Of a stretch of DNA of 64,000 bases, positions 1 through 9,694 are shown one piece after another. The DNA comes from Idiomarinaceae bacterium (lineage in GTDB: Bacteria > Pseudomonadota > Gammaproteobacteria > Enterobacterales > Alteromonadaceae), in the NCBI GenBank assembly GCA_002685255.1, contig NYWU01000001.1, forward strand, positions 1 to 64,000. The letters are read 5' to 3'. The notes below the pieces were generated by a model that saw only the letters and a program-made list of their open reading frames with translations, ran no database searches and was not told where the DNA came from. The position numbers were made by a program, and so were the translations under genes. The number at the start of each line of letters is the position of its first letter. Position 1 is the stretch's first letter.

Positions 1-1431
1 TTGCCCTGGCACCAAAATGATGTGTTCGACCCCGTCAGGTCGCTGCCACGTATCATTGCCGATGTTGTACTTACTGACTTGCTCGTTGACCAAGCGTTGC
101 TGGACTGTCAGCGCCCGCGCTAGCTCGTGTTCGCTAAATTTCTCGTGTTCAAGAATCTGCTCTAAACGAGAAGGCCGAGCAGCATCGTAATACATACCTA
201 AATCATCAATCACCCAAGATTTAGGTGCCGTTAAATCAGCGCCCAATCCCACCGAGCGAATAAAACCATCTTCCACGGAAATACGTGGGGTATGGTCTTT
301 TCGACCCCACCCCACATAAAGCGTATCCTTCGGCGGCGCAACATGGCGCGGCAAAAAAACGAGTTCGGTGCCATCTAAATACTGTTCAATAAATGGCTTT
401 TTCCAGCGAGGAAAACGCTCCGCGGTAAGCTGTGGAGGAAAGGCTGAACGATACTCGCGTTGTTTAGCAATCCAATCAATCAGCGACTCTATTTCACAGA
501 GCTGTTGACGTTCAGGGTGCCAATAACGGGCATAGCGGATCAGTGCCGCATGGACCAGTTGCACCAGTGAGACAGCACAACGTGAGTCAGGCGAATTAAG
601 ATAATCGTGAGTGAGTCCCCAGCCTGCATAAAACGGCATACCGTAGGTGTAAACAGGCTTACCCCATAACAACCCTTCAAAGCCCATCTGGGAGGTGACA
701 CAAAATACTGCCTCGGCAGACGCTAATAAATCCGGCGGATGAATCGATCGTCCCTCGAGTACGACTTGAGAATCATCTTTTAGGCTATCCGGATCAAAGT
801 GCCCTTGCTTCGCGCCCGAAATCACATCCGGGTGGGTCTTGATAACCACCTTATGGTTTGGATAGCGCGCTTTCGCATCTTGCAACATCACCTTAAAGCG
901 CTCAGGGTCAGCGGCGCCCCGTGTTATCGATGCATCACCAAAGGTTTGGTCTACCACCAACACATAAGGTGCTGAATAATCAATCTCTAAAGGTCGACAA
1001 TGGTTATACTTAGATACTCGTGCGTAGCGCCATTGTATGATAAGCGCCTCAGCACGCGCTGTTTGTTGATCATTTAACGATTCAGGAATCAGCTTAAATA
1101 AGTCCGATGGCGACGTAGGATCATAGTACATTCCTCCGCGATCGAGCACGATACCCAGTGGGGACGACTCAAAGCCCAGTTTAACAGAACGTAAGAACGC
1201 GTCTTCTAGGCGCACAACAGGCAGCTTCATTTGCTGTGCCAGCCGCTCCGCCTTAACTGAAGAGGCTTTATAGCCCCACGCTAATACGCCTTCTGCGTGT
1301 TTTTTTGTAAAGTGAGGTCGTCTCGGTGATTGGTACACAACACGCGCGTTAAGCATGTCGGCTAAGTGCGGCGTATTTTTGAGCACGCGGGAACTTGTGT
1401 AATATTTAACCGAAGATTGAGGAGATTCCAA
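1..1431 (-). CDS. kpsC: KpsC-type capsule Kdo transferase, C-terminus cut by window edge
   Basis: This is a two-domain Capsule_synth protein that builds the poly-Kdo linker on the lipid anchor of ABC-exported capsules at the cytoplasmic face of the inner membrane. My translation gives 477 residues from a TTG at 1431, read to the window edge; family members are about 670 residues, so roughly 200 are missing. The first domain carries VRLEDAFLRSVKLG and a KTHPDV segment. The second starts near residue 365 and carries VEDGFIRSVGLG, a SKYN motif and LVPGQ at the cut. An in-frame stop at 1435-1437 rules out a longer start, and AAGGGAAG lies a few bases upstream of the TTG. It diverges from the gene at 1481 across a 49-bp gap. 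Family call is firm; the acceptor linkage is inferred from the family. Confidence 0.9.
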   Translation of the reverse strand, partial: MESPQSSVKYYTSSRVLKNTPHLADMLNARVVYQSPRRPHFTKKHAEGVLAWGYKASSVKAERLAQQMKLPVVRLEDAFLRSVKLGFESSPLGIVLDRGGMYYDPTSPSDLFKLIPESLNDQQTARAEALIIQWRYARVSKYNHCRPLEIDYSAPYVLVVDQTFGDASITRGAADPERFKVMLQDAKARYPNHKVVIKTHPDVISGAKQGHFDPDSLKDDSQVVLEGRSIHPPDLLASAEAVFCVTSQMGFEGLLWGKPVYTYGMPFYAGWGLTHDYLNSPDSRCAVSLVQLVHAALIRYARYWHPERQQLCEIESLIDWIAKQREYRSAFPPQLTAERFPRWKKPFIEQYLDGTELVFLPRHVAPPKDTLYVGWGRKDHTPRISVEDGFIRSVGLGADLTAPKSWVIDDLGMYYDAARPSRLEQILEHEKFSEHELARALTVQQRLVNEQVSKYNIGNDTWQRPDGVEHIILVPGQ

Positions 1432-1480
1432 ACTTTACTTCCCTTTTGTTAACGAGATCATCAAAATACCAGATTCAATC

Positions 1481-2572
1481 ATGCTTGAGGATATTGTTTT
1501 GTCATCGTCGAAAAGCGCCCACACCATTGCATTTGTCGCCGGAAACAAAGCCAAAGACAAAATGCTGCAGGATCCTGCATTTATTTATCGATGCGAAAAT
1601 CCGGCGTTAGCGCTTGAGGCGCAAGGTCACGACGTGACCTTAATTCACGTACACGATTTTATGAGTACCCATAAACGGTTCGATATGGTCGTGTTTCATC
1701 GACCCCATATGCGAGATTGGCGTACCCGTTGGCACATGAGTCGTATTCTGCGTCGTTTAAGAAAGCAACGTAGCGTTCTTATCGCTGATTTTGATGACTT
1801 AGTGTTTTCGCCCGATTTTGCACAATTTAGTCCCGGCTACGTTAATGGTTTAGTCAGCCTAAAACAAACGCAAAAAAATTTTGCTGCGCATGAAAAAATT
1901 TTACGTCGCTTCGATGCCTTTACAGTATCTACCCAGCCTTTACTCGAGGCCATGCAACAACGGGTGGAAGGTGCTAATGTTCACCTACTACCGAACTCAC
2001 CTCATCTGTCTTGGCATCGCAACCATGCACAGGTGAATACGCCGAGCCCAAAAGAGTTTATCATTAAATACCTGCCTGGCACACGCAGTCACGACCGCGA
2101 CTTTGCACAGGTCTATAAGCCACTCAGTGAGTTTTTGAGTCAGCATCCAAATGCTAAACTCAAGATAACAGGGGTGATCGACGAGCAACGTATTCGCGAA
2201 CAATTAGATTGCGAACCAAAGCAACTCGTGTTTGAGCCGAAACGGCCATTCACTGAATATGCGGACGTAGTGAATGATGGTCATGTACATATTGCACCGC
2301 TAGAGCACTCGGTATTTAACGACTGTAAATCAGCTTTAAAAGCCATCGAAGCGGGATTCTATCAGCGACCGATTATTGCTTCGCCAATCCCCGATATGCA
2401 GCGACTAAAACATGAAGGACTCATATTGGCAAATAGCGATAAGGAGTGGTTGCGGGCGTTAGAGCAATGTTTAAAGAGTAAGAACGCATACGATTACCGT
2501 TTTGTGATCAACGATACATACAGCGCCGAGCAACACGCGCAGGACCTGCTCGCCATTGCCCATGCAAACTGA
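1481..2572 (+). CDS. Glycosyltransferase, GT4/GT-B-like
   Basis: A 363-residue cytoplasmic protein that looks like a GT-B glycosyltransferase. An ADFDD motif sits near residues 102-106. The C-terminal half has the usual look of a nucleotide-sugar binding domain (FEPKRPFTEYADVVNDG, then HIAPLEHSVFNDCKSALKAIE followed by PIIASPIPDM). Donor and acceptor cannot be read from sequence. It heads a three-gene plus-strand run in which each gene overlaps the next. The ATG at 1481 has no clear ribosome site; a TTG at 1499, preceded by GAGG, is a possible alternative start. The position between a Kdo transferase and a GT29-like enzyme suggests a role in capsule assembly. Confidence 0.7.
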   Translation: MLEDIVLSSSKSAHTIAFVAGNKAKDKMLQDPAFIYRCENPALALEAQGHDVTLIHVHDFMSTHKRFDMVVFHRPHMRDWRTRWHMSRILRRLRKQRSVLIADFDDLVFSPDFAQFSPGYVNGLVSLKQTQKNFAAHEKILRRFDAFTVSTQPLLEAMQQRVEGANVHLLPNSPHLSWHRNHAQVNTPSPKEFIIKYLPGTRSHDRDFAQVYKPLSEFLSQHPNAKLKITGVIDEQRIREQLDCEPKQLVFEPKRPFTEYADVVNDGHVHIAPLEHSVFNDCKSALKAIEAGFYQRPIIASPIPDMQRLKHEGLILANSDKEWLRALEQCLKSKNAYDYRFVINDTYSAEQHAQDLLAIAHAN

Positions 2573-3509
2573 ACTTATGAATCAACAAGAGTGGATAAAG
2601 TCAGCCAGTGAGGGAGACTACTCCCAGCCTGTTTTAGAGGCATTTAGGCGGGACTGGCAAACAAAGCAATCGGCGCAAGCCTTTTTGCGCTATGCCATTA
2701 TGCTACGTAACCAAGGGCGGACGTTAGATAAGCAAGAACAAAAAACACTACTCGAGCTGCATCAGAGCTCCTTTTTTAAGCTGTTGTTAAAAGGGCTTTC
2801 TAGACACCAAGTTCGCCAATTGACGAATCTGGCTGATGAACTCAATAACAACACTCAATCGGCACTCGGAGTGCCTAAACATAGTCGTCGCCTAGCTTTG
2901 TCATTGCGATCTCAACAATCACAATGGCAAACCAAGCTGCAGTCCGAGCTATCTCAAGCACAATCGGTGGCGGTGGTTGGCAATAGTCCCAAGTTACTGG
3001 AATCAAGCCAAGGCGCGTTCATCGACTCTCACGACCTGGTCATTCGTTTTAATCAATTTTTGCCGACGGACGGACGAGATATATCTAGCAGTATCGGTAA
3101 AAAACTTGATATTTGGGTCATGTCCCCCGGTTTTCGCGATCCGATTCCCGAGCACGCCCGCTACATACTCATCACGGGCCCCAATATGGTTTGGTGGCAA
3201 CAAAATTGGCAACACTTGGCTTGCGCGAACGGTCCAATCCTAGGTATTCCACTCACTTCATGGCAAGCCAGTGTCGCCAAGCTCGATGCACCACCGAGTG
3301 CGGGCTTTGCGTGCCTTGATTGGCTTATCAATGATCAAAGAATTGCAAACATTCGCCCCAGCGCCTTGGGTTTTGGCTATAATCCCACTCAACACTCGCG
3401 TTACCATATTCAAAGTGATGTGCATAAGGCCACTTCACGGCACAACTGGCGCGCTGAACAAGAAGTCATAGAAACGTGGAAAAAAGAATCAAAATTAAAC
3501 CGACTGTAA
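2562..3509 (+). CDS. GT29-like (sialyltransferase-fold) glycosyltransferase
   Basis: A protein of about 315 residues with the signature regions of family GT29, whose known members use CMP-activated nonulosonic acids. A motif-L-like block lies near residues 135-165 (VAVVGNSPKLLESSQG, then IDSHDLVIRFN). A motif-S-like block with SAGFACLDWL and a GFGY tail lies near 243-270. A late HNWRAE matches the usual H-x4-E ending near 292. The N-terminal 130 residues are helical and unassigned. The ATG at 2562 was chosen over a TTG two codons earlier and an ATG at 2577; it overlaps the end of the previous gene. No CMP-sialate synthesis genes are visible, so CMP-Kdo or a related donor made elsewhere is possible. 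Family call is good; substrate unknown. Confidence 0.72.
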   Translation: MQTELMNQQEWIKSASEGDYSQPVLEAFRRDWQTKQSAQAFLRYAIMLRNQGRTLDKQEQKTLLELHQSSFFKLLLKGLSRHQVRQLTNLADELNNNTQSALGVPKHSRRLALSLRSQQSQWQTKLQSELSQAQSVAVVGNSPKLLESSQGAFIDSHDLVIRFNQFLPTDGRDISSSIGKKLDIWVMSPGFRDPIPEHARYILITGPNMVWWQQNWQHLACANGPILGIPLTSWQASVAKLDAPPSAGFACLDWLINDQRIANIRPSALGFGYNPTQHSRYHIQSDVHKATSRHNWRAEQEVIETWKKESKLNRL

Positions 3510-5494
3510 AATTCGAAGTAAAAAGCAAACACTGGAAACTCAAGCTGACCTCTGGTGTCGCTAAGCTGATCGCCGTTGGACCTCAAAAGTTGGGCTGGCA
3601 ACGGGTTACTCTTGCTGCGAAAAACCCGACGGCGCTTAAAAAGCTTCAAGGCACCCTAAACTTTTATCTTCGTCAAAATGACAATATCGCCAGCGTGTCA
3701 CTCATTAAAGAGTCGCCACGTAAACTGGCGCTGGTATTTTATCGTCACAACCCGCTGAGCCACTTAATTTTAGAGTGGCAAGATGACAGCCACGAACTCA
3801 ACCATGAAAAAGCACACTTCGTGATAAAGCATCGAGCGATAACAGCGACAAAAGCTTGGTTCTACATGCTGCAGTCGGTAGCTAAAAGAAAGTCGAACAA
3901 GGGTGAAAAACATTCTCAAATTTACCGTATCACCCGCGCGCGTCAAAAGCGTCAGGGCACAACGCACGCATTAAAAAAACTGGTCCAAGAATATCAGCCG
4001 TTATTGACTCACCAGCTAATAACATGCGAACCCTACCAATACTGGCGTTTGTACGCCGAGCCGAAACTCAGTGTGAGCCAAGCAACTACAAATAAAATTC
4101 AAGTCAATGCGTTCGCAAAGCTGAATGAGTTTAACGAAAACCATTGGTACACCCCACTGGGGGATGACGTCACTAATGCACGCCAATTCGATAAAGCCAT
4201 CAACGAAGCGATTTCGGCGCACCCTCAAGCCGAGGTGGTGTACTGGGACCACGATTACTTAGCCGATGGGCACCGCGTACAGCCGCAATTTAAGCCGAGC
4301 TGGGATGCAGATTACTTTATGAGCTACGACTACATTGGCTTAGCCTTTGCGGTAAAAGGATCGGTACTTAAACAATTAATGAGCCATAATGCGGAATTAA
4401 CGCACCGTCCGCATTTGCTGTTATTAAACTTGCTGGTAGGTGAACACATCCCATCTTCTCAGCAGTCGATTGTTCATATCGGTGCGGTACTGCAACACCT
4501 GCCTGCAACACAAAGTGTATGGTTAAACGCCAAGCAGATGGAGGCGCGACAAACACTCGTACAGCAGTGGTACCAACAGCATCAGTTAGGTAGTGTATCG
4601 GTCGAGTCGGGCTTCTCGGTTGGCGTGACCAAAGCATCTATTAGTCTAAGCGAGCAGCCCAAAATAAGCATAATTATCCCGACTCGGGATGCGCTTGAAG
4701 TGACCAAGACATGTGTTGACAGCGTCTTGCATAAAACCAGTTATGCGAACTACGAAATTATTATCGTCGATAACCAAAGTAGCGATCCAAAAACCTTAGC
4801 CTGGTTTGATGAAATAGCTCACGACGAGCGGGTAAAAGTTTTAGCCTATAACGCACCATTTAATTACTCAGCTATCAATAACTTTGCCGTAGAGCACGCA
4901 ACGGGTGACTGGGTCTGTTTGCTCAATAACGATACCGAGGTCATCAACACGGGCTGGTTAACTGAGATGGCACAATACGCCCTGCGTGATGATGTCGGTT
5001 GCGTGGGTGCCAAGCTCTATTACCATGACAATACCATTCAACATGCAGGTGTAGTAATGGGTCTTTGGGGGCTTGCAGGCCATTCGCATAAGTTCTTCTT
5101 ACGTCACGCACCAGGCTATATGAACCGTTTAGTATCGGTACAAAAATACAGTGCGGTGACCGCTGCTTGCTTACTGGTCAATAAGTCGATATATCAACGC
5201 GTTAATGGCCTAAACGAAGATGATTTAACGGTCGCATTTAATGACGTCGATTTCTGTTTAAAAGTCCAAGCGCTCGGGTATCACAACATTTGGACGCCTT
5301 ACGCCGAATTGTACCATTACGAGTCTAAGTCGCGTGGTAAAGATGACACACCCGAAAAGCAAGCACGCGAGGCCGGTGAAATAGAATATATGCTTCAAAA
5401 GTGGCCAAAAGAAATTGAAAATGACCCTTGCTACAGTGTGAACCTAACCCGCGAAAACGAAGACTTTAATATCAGGTTATCCTTTGACGTCTAA
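3476..5494 (+). CDS. Two-domain GT2 glycosyltransferase
   Basis: A 672-residue protein with a GT2 (GT-A) catalytic domain at about residues 393-650: KISIIIPTRDALEVTK at its start, then LLNNDTEV near 485 carrying the metal-binding acidic motif, then FNDVDFCLKVQALGY. Upstream, near residues 215-290, is a degenerate GT-A-like segment (WYTPLGDDV, YWDHDYLADG, FKPSWDADYFMS) typical of large WbbL/rhamnan-type enzymes. It starts with GTG and overlaps the previous gene by 34 bases. Its end overlaps the convergent permease gene by four bases. It probably adds a sugar, possibly rhamnose, to the polysaccharide; the sugar is inferred only from family resemblance. Confidence 0.82.
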   Translation: MEKRIKIKPTVKFEVKSKHWKLKLTSGVAKLIAVGPQKLGWQRVTLAAKNPTALKKLQGTLNFYLRQNDNIASVSLIKESPRKLALVFYRHNPLSHLILEWQDDSHELNHEKAHFVIKHRAITATKAWFYMLQSVAKRKSNKGEKHSQIYRITRARQKRQGTTHALKKLVQEYQPLLTHQLITCEPYQYWRLYAEPKLSVSQATTNKIQVNAFAKLNEFNENHWYTPLGDDVTNARQFDKAINEAISAHPQAEVVYWDHDYLADGHRVQPQFKPSWDADYFMSYDYIGLAFAVKGSVLKQLMSHNAELTHRPHLLLLNLLVGEHIPSSQQSIVHIGAVLQHLPATQSVWLNAKQMEARQTLVQQWYQQHQLGSVSVESGFSVGVTKASISLSEQPKISIIIPTRDALEVTKTCVDSVLHKTSYANYEIIIVDNQSSDPKTLAWFDEIAHDERVKVLAYNAPFNYSAINNFAVEHATGDWVCLLNNDTEVINTGWLTEMAQYALRDDVGCVGAKLYYHDNTIQHAGVVMGLWGLAGHSHKFFLRHAPGYMNRLVSVQKYSAVTAACLLVNKSIYQRVNGLNEDDLTVAFNDVDFCLKVQALGYHNIWTPYAELYHYESKSRGKDDTPEKQAREAGEIEYMLQKWPKEIENDPCYSVNLTRENEDFNIRLSFDV

Positions 5495-7224
5495 TAGAAA
5501 GGAAAAACCAAAGGTATAAAAACGAGGCTTAGTGCCACATACACAATCGCAACAGGCACACCACACAAAACGAAGTGTTTCAGTCGATAGTTGCTGGCGT
5601 TAAACACCATCAGGTTAGTTTGGTAGCCATAGGGCGTTATGAAGCTAGCAGAAGCCGCAAAAGCAACACCTAGCACGATAGGCATCGGATCAATGCCCAA
5701 ACCTGTCGCTAGACTATAGGCAATGGGAAACATAAGCGCTGCGGCGGCGTTATTGGTTACAATCTCAGTCAATACATAGGTCAACAAGAACACGCCCACT
5801 AACAGGATATAGGGCGAGCTGTTGGTTAATGTGGCTCGTGCCCAATCTGATAACAACTGCGCACTGCCCGTCGCATCCATTGCCTCTGCCAAACACAACG
5901 CACTCGAAACGATCACCCAAATTTCGACAGGGAAACGACGCTTAATTTCGTTACTATTCAAACAGCCTGTCATCAGCAAGGCGGATAATAAAAACAGCAT
6001 GCTGTAAAACAAGGATGTGCCGGTAATAACCGAACCTGCGATAGCGGCTAAGAATCCCCATAGCGTCAGTTTTTCGCGCCAGCCACTGAGCATCGAGTCG
6101 GGCTCAACGCCACTCAATACATAAAAGTTCTTAGTGATGTTAGTACGGGCAGAAAAGTCAGGGCCTGTTGCCAGTAATAGGAAGTCACCCGCTTGTAGGT
6201 GCACTTCACCCAGTTTGCCCGAAATCGCCTCACCCTCGCGACGAATCGCCACTACGGCGGCGTCAAAGCGTGCACGAAACCCCGAGGATTTCAACGTCTT
6301 GCCGATAAGCACCGATTCTTCTTTTACGATGACTTCGGTGAGCTCTTGAGTTTCTAACCCATGATCGTCGGCAAACAATCGCAAGCCATCAAATTGCGAT
6401 AAAGTTTTCACTTTAGTGACATCGCCCGAGAACAAGAGCTTATCTCCGGCTTGCAGCACATCGTAACGTGCTACAGGTCGCAGATTTTCTTGCCCACCTT
6501 TACGCACAATTTCGGCTAAAAACAGTTCGTCTAGGTGCCGTAAACCGGCTTCATCGATTTGTTTCCCTACCAACGGAGAATCCGCATCGAGCTCGGCTTC
6601 GACGTAGTATTCTTTTATATCGTCGTGCTGACAGCCATCATTAGGCAACCAGCGACTGACGATAAACAGTGTAATACTGCCGCCGGCGACCACCGCAAGC
6701 CCTACCAGGGTGAAATCAAAAAAACCAAAACCTGGGTGTCCCGTATCGGTGAACATTGAGTTGACAATAAGGTTGGTAGAGGTACCAATCAGCGTTAAAG
6801 TACCGCCCATGATTGAGGCATAAGAGAGTGGGATCAGCAGCCTCGATGCAGCCACGCGTTTATTATTGCGTACCGAATTAAGCAAGGCGGCAACAACAGC
6901 CGTATTGTTGAGTACCGACGACGCCAGCGCGCTAACACCAATGGTGCGCATCACGCTGGCAGGTTCAGAGTCGGTAAATAAAAAGCGGCTTACACGCCGC
7001 AATAAGGAGGTTTTTTCTAACGCAAACGAAATAAGCACCAACATAATCAGGGTGATAAGCCCTGGGTTCGCCGCGTTACTCAATAGCTCATCGGCGTTCA
7101 CCCAACCCACTAAAACAGTGACTAACATGGCGCTACCAAAAATCTTTACAGAATGCGTTTGGTAGCGAACCAATAGACCCACCATCACAGCGAGCAGTGC
7201 GATCAATCCCAGGGTATCACCCAT
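5491..7224 (-). CDS. SLC13/DASS-family permease with two RCK_C domains, probable sulfate uptake
   Basis: A 577-residue inner-membrane transporter. Hydrophobic segments at residues 1-200 and 385-577 flank two cytosolic RCK_C (TrkA_C) modules at about 205-285 (PLVGKQIDEAGLRHL) and 290-375 (LIGKTLKSSGFRARF). This is the common layout of bacterial SLC13-type permeases linked with sulfate assimilation. The GTSTNLIVNS motif near 150 and ITPYGYQTN near 530 are typical substrate and cation loops. It follows cysN by 21 bases on the same strand, which is the best argument that sulfate is the substrate. It may feed both cysteine synthesis and polysaccharide sulfation. A role in dicarboxylate transport cannot be excluded from sequence alone. 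Confidence 0.85.
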   Translation of the reverse strand: MGDTLGLIALLAVMVGLLVRYQTHSVKIFGSAMLVTVLVGWVNADELLSNAANPGLITLIMLVLISFALEKTSLLRRVSRFLFTDSEPASVMRTIGVSALASSVLNNTAVVAALLNSVRNNKRVAASRLLIPLSYASIMGGTLTLIGTSTNLIVNSMFTDTGHPGFGFFDFTLVGLAVVAGGSITLFIVSRWLPNDGCQHDDIKEYYVEAELDADSPLVGKQIDEAGLRHLDELFLAEIVRKGGQENLRPVARYDVLQAGDKLLFSGDVTKVKTLSQFDGLRLFADDHGLETQELTEVIVKEESVLIGKTLKSSGFRARFDAAVVAIRREGEAISGKLGEVHLQAGDFLLLATGPDFSARTNITKNFYVLSGVEPDSMLSGWREKLTLWGFLAAIAGSVITGTSLFYSMLFLLSALLMTGCLNSNEIKRRFPVEIWVIVSSALCLAEAMDATGSAQLLSDWARATLTNSSPYILLVGVFLLTYVLTEIVTNNAAAALMFPIAYSLATGLGIDPMPIVLGVAFAASASFITPYGYQTNLMVFNASNYRLKHFVLCGVPVAIVYVALSLVFIPLVFPFY

Positions 7225-7245
7225 AGTAGCGCGTCTCGTCTAGTA

Positions 7246-8664
7246 TTATAGGTTACGCAAATCCTTCGCACCCCAATGTGGGAAGTGCTTACGGATTAAA
7301 GCGTTCAGTTCAAGCTCAAACTCACTAAAGTCGTTAGGCTCGCGCTCACCCTCATCGGATGAAAGGGCTTCATCGACCATACCCGCAGCCACGGTCACGT
7401 TGGTCATGCGGTCGATAATAATAAACGCGCCGGTTTCCTTATGGCTTTGATACGCATCAAAGACCACAGGTTCATGCACGTGCACATCGACTAAGCCAAT
7501 TTCGTTTAACTCAAGCTTGCCCGCTTCTTTTTCTTTTAAGGTATTCACATCAATTTGATGATGAATCGCGGTCACTTCGCCGCGTGTCAGCTTAGAGTTG
7601 AACTTAATGTAGTACTCGCGGTAAGGTTCCATGGCTTTTTCATGCATCCACACAACTTTAGCGCGCATACGGTTAGACACATGCGGCAAGTTGTCCTTGC
7701 GCACGATCATATCACCGCGACTAACATCAATTTCGTCATTTAACGTTAGCGTGACCGCCATTGGCGCAAAGGCTTCTTCCAGCTCACCATCAAAAGTGAC
7801 AATCGATTTAATCGTGCTGATTTTACCCGAAGGCAACGCACGGACCGTATCGCCGACTTTTACGCTACCCGATGTGATAGTGCCCTGAAAGCCACGGAAA
7901 TCCGAGTTTGGACGACAGACCAACTGCACCGGCATACGGAATTGATCGGTATCTTGTGCACGCTCAATTTCAGCAGTCTCAAGATACTCCATCAGGGTTG
8001 ACCCACGGAACCAGTCCATTGCCTCACTCTTGTTCACGACGTTGTCGCCTTTAAGCGCAGAGATAGGCACAAAACGAATATCCGGAATCTCAAGCGAGCC
8101 GGCAAGCTTTAGATAATCGTCTTGGATTTGCTTATAGACCTCTTGCGAGTAGTCCACCAAATCCATCTTATTAATGGCGACGATGACGTGCTTAATACCC
8201 AGCAACGAGCAAATGTAGCTGTGACGACGGGTTTGCGTTTGTACGCCTTGGCTGGCATCAATCAAAATAACCGCAAGATCACAGGTCGATGCACCAGTCG
8301 CCATGTTACGTGTGTACTGCTCATGCCCTGGAGTATCAGCAATAATAAATTTACGTTTATCGGTCGAGAAGTAACGGTAAGCCACATCAATAGTAATGCC
8401 CTGCTCACGCTCCGACTGCAAACCGTCAACCAACAACGCGAGGTCGACTTCATCGCCCTGCGTGCCCGACTTCTTACTGTCTTCAGTAATCGCCGCCAAT
8501 TGGTCTTCAAAAATCATTTTACTGTCATGTAGCAAACGGCCGATGAGTGTACTTTTACCATCATCGACACTGCCACAGGTGATAAAGCGCAACAGCTCTT
8601 TGTTCTCATGCTGCTGCAAATAAGCCAAGATGTCTTGTTCGATAAGCGGTGATGCGTGACTCAT
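7246..8664 (-). CDS. cysN: Sulfate adenylyltransferase subunit 1 (GTPase)
   Basis: CysN hydrolyses GTP to drive formation of adenosine 5'-phosphosulfate (APS) by CysD. The 472 residues match a stand-alone CysN. The G1 loop GSVDDGKST is at residues 31-39, followed by DTPGHEQY (G3) and NKMD (G4), then the translation-factor-like beta domains. There is no C-terminal APS kinase, so it is not a NodQ/CysNC fusion. Its start codon overlaps the cysD stop by one base, so the two are translationally coupled. In this locus APS may be drawn into PAPS for the nearby sulfotransferases as well as into cysteine synthesis. Confidence 0.97.
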   Translation of the reverse strand: MSHASPLIEQDILAYLQQHENKELLRFITCGSVDDGKSTLIGRLLHDSKMIFEDQLAAITEDSKKSGTQGDEVDLALLVDGLQSEREQGITIDVAYRYFSTDKRKFIIADTPGHEQYTRNMATGASTCDLAVILIDASQGVQTQTRRHSYICSLLGIKHVIVAINKMDLVDYSQEVYKQIQDDYLKLAGSLEIPDIRFVPISALKGDNVVNKSEAMDWFRGSTLMEYLETAEIERAQDTDQFRMPVQLVCRPNSDFRGFQGTITSGSVKVGDTVRALPSGKISTIKSIVTFDGELEEAFAPMAVTLTLNDEIDVSRGDMIVRKDNLPHVSNRMRAKVVWMHEKAMEPYREYYIKFNSKLTRGEVTAIHHQIDVNTLKEKEAGKLELNEIGLVDVHVHEPVVFDAYQSHKETGAFIIIDRMTNVTVAAGMVDEALSSDEGEREPNDFSEFELELNALIRKHFPHWGAKDLRNL

Positions 8665-9572
8665 TAGAAGTACCCTTCCATTTTCTTCTTCTCCATTGAA
8701 CCCGCGCTATCGTGATCGATAACTCGGCCCTGACGCTCAGAGGTCTTGGTGAGCAACATTTCCTGAATAATTTCAGGCAAAGTCGCAGCACTCGACTCCA
8801 CAGCCCCTGTCAACGGATAACAACCCAAAGTACGGAACCGCACCATCTTCATTTCTGGCTCTTCACCAGGCTCAAGCGGCATACGCTCGTCGTCAACCAT
8901 AATCAAAGTGCCATCGCGCTCAACCACAGGGCGCTCTTTCGCCAAGTAGAGTGATGGGATCTGAATATTTTCGAGGTAGATGTACTGCCAAATATCGAGC
9001 TCGGTCCAGTTTGATAATGGGAACACACGAATGCTCTCGCCTTTATCAACTTTACCGTTGTAGATATTCCACAACTCAGGACGTTGGTTTTTCGGGTCCC
9101 AACGGTGATTTTTATCACGGAAAGAATACACACGCTCTTTTGCACGCGACTTTTCTTCATCACGCCGTGCGCCACCAAAGGCCGCATCAAATTTGTATTT
9201 ATTCAACGCTTGTTTAAGCGCTTGTGTTTTCATGATGTCGGTGTGTTTAGCGCTACCATGCGAGAACGGACCGACGCCGGCATCCACGCCTTCCTGGTTG
9301 ATGTATTCAATCAACTCGAAGTCGTATTCTTTTGCCATGCGATCGCGGAACTCAATCATCTCTTTAAATTTCCACGTGGTGTTTACGTGCATCAGCGGAA
9401 ACGGAATCTTGCCGGGATAGAACGCCTTACGCGCTAAGTGCAAAAGCACTGAAGAATCCTTTCCAACTGAATACAGCATCACGGGATTATCAAATTCCGC
9501 CGCAACCTCGCGGAAGATTTGAATCGACTCGTTCTCAAGTGCCTTGAGATGGGTTAAACGTTTTTCGTCCAT
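8664..9572 (-). CDS. cysD: Sulfate adenylyltransferase subunit 2
   Basis: CysD is the ATP-PP-loop subunit that joins ATP and sulfate to give APS. It has 302 residues, the usual length. The PP-loop SVGKDS lies at residues 35-40, and the conserved [15 protein letters not shown] and [10 protein letters not shown] segments follow. It precedes cysN with a one-base overlap. The 122-bp gap upstream separates it from a sulfotransferase gene on the same strand. That gap holds an AT-rich TATATATATA run at about 9598-9609 that could be a promoter element, so cysDN may have its own promoter while also receiving readthrough from the operon above. Confidence 0.97.
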   Translation of the reverse strand: MDEKRLTHLKALENESIQIFREVAAEFDNPVMLYSVGKDSSVLLHLARKAFYPGKIPFPLMHVNTTWKFKEMIEFRDRMAKEYDFELIEYINQEGVDAGVGPFSHGSAKHTDIMKTQALKQALNKYKFDAAFGGARRDEEKSRAKERVYSFRDKNHRWDPKNQRPELWNIYNGKVDKGESIRVFPLSNWTELDIWQYIYLENIQIPSLYLAKERPVVERDGTLIMVDDERMPLEPGEEPEMKMVRFRTLGCYPLTGAVESSAATLPEIIQEMLLTKTSERQGRVIDHDSAGSMEKKKMEGYF

Positions 9573-9694
9573 TGGTCTTTTTTTACCCTAGTTCTTAATA
9601 TATATATACTCATATGTTCCTCGCCGATTCCTTGGCAAAGAACTTGAATCTAACACGACGCAATATCTCATAAAATATCGTTATGAGGAGAAAC
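9573..9694 (-). promoter_or_regulatory. Intergenic region upstream of cysD
   Basis: A 122-bp gap between a sulfotransferase gene and cysD. It holds an inverted repeat, CTCATAA with a seven-base loop and TTATGAG, at 9667-9687. There is no T-run on either strand, so it is not a convincing terminator. An alternating TATATATATA tract lies at about 9598-9609. A promoter here is likely on position alone. I could not assign a CysB site. Confidence 0.35.

Noticed and set aside
8122-8532. A 136-codon open frame antisense to cysN
   Set aside because: It is a shadow of the conserved GTPase gene and has no family resemblance or ribosome site.
9667-9687. Inverted repeat downstream of the sulfotransferase gene as a terminator
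   Set aside because: The stem is AT-rich and has no T-run on either strand.
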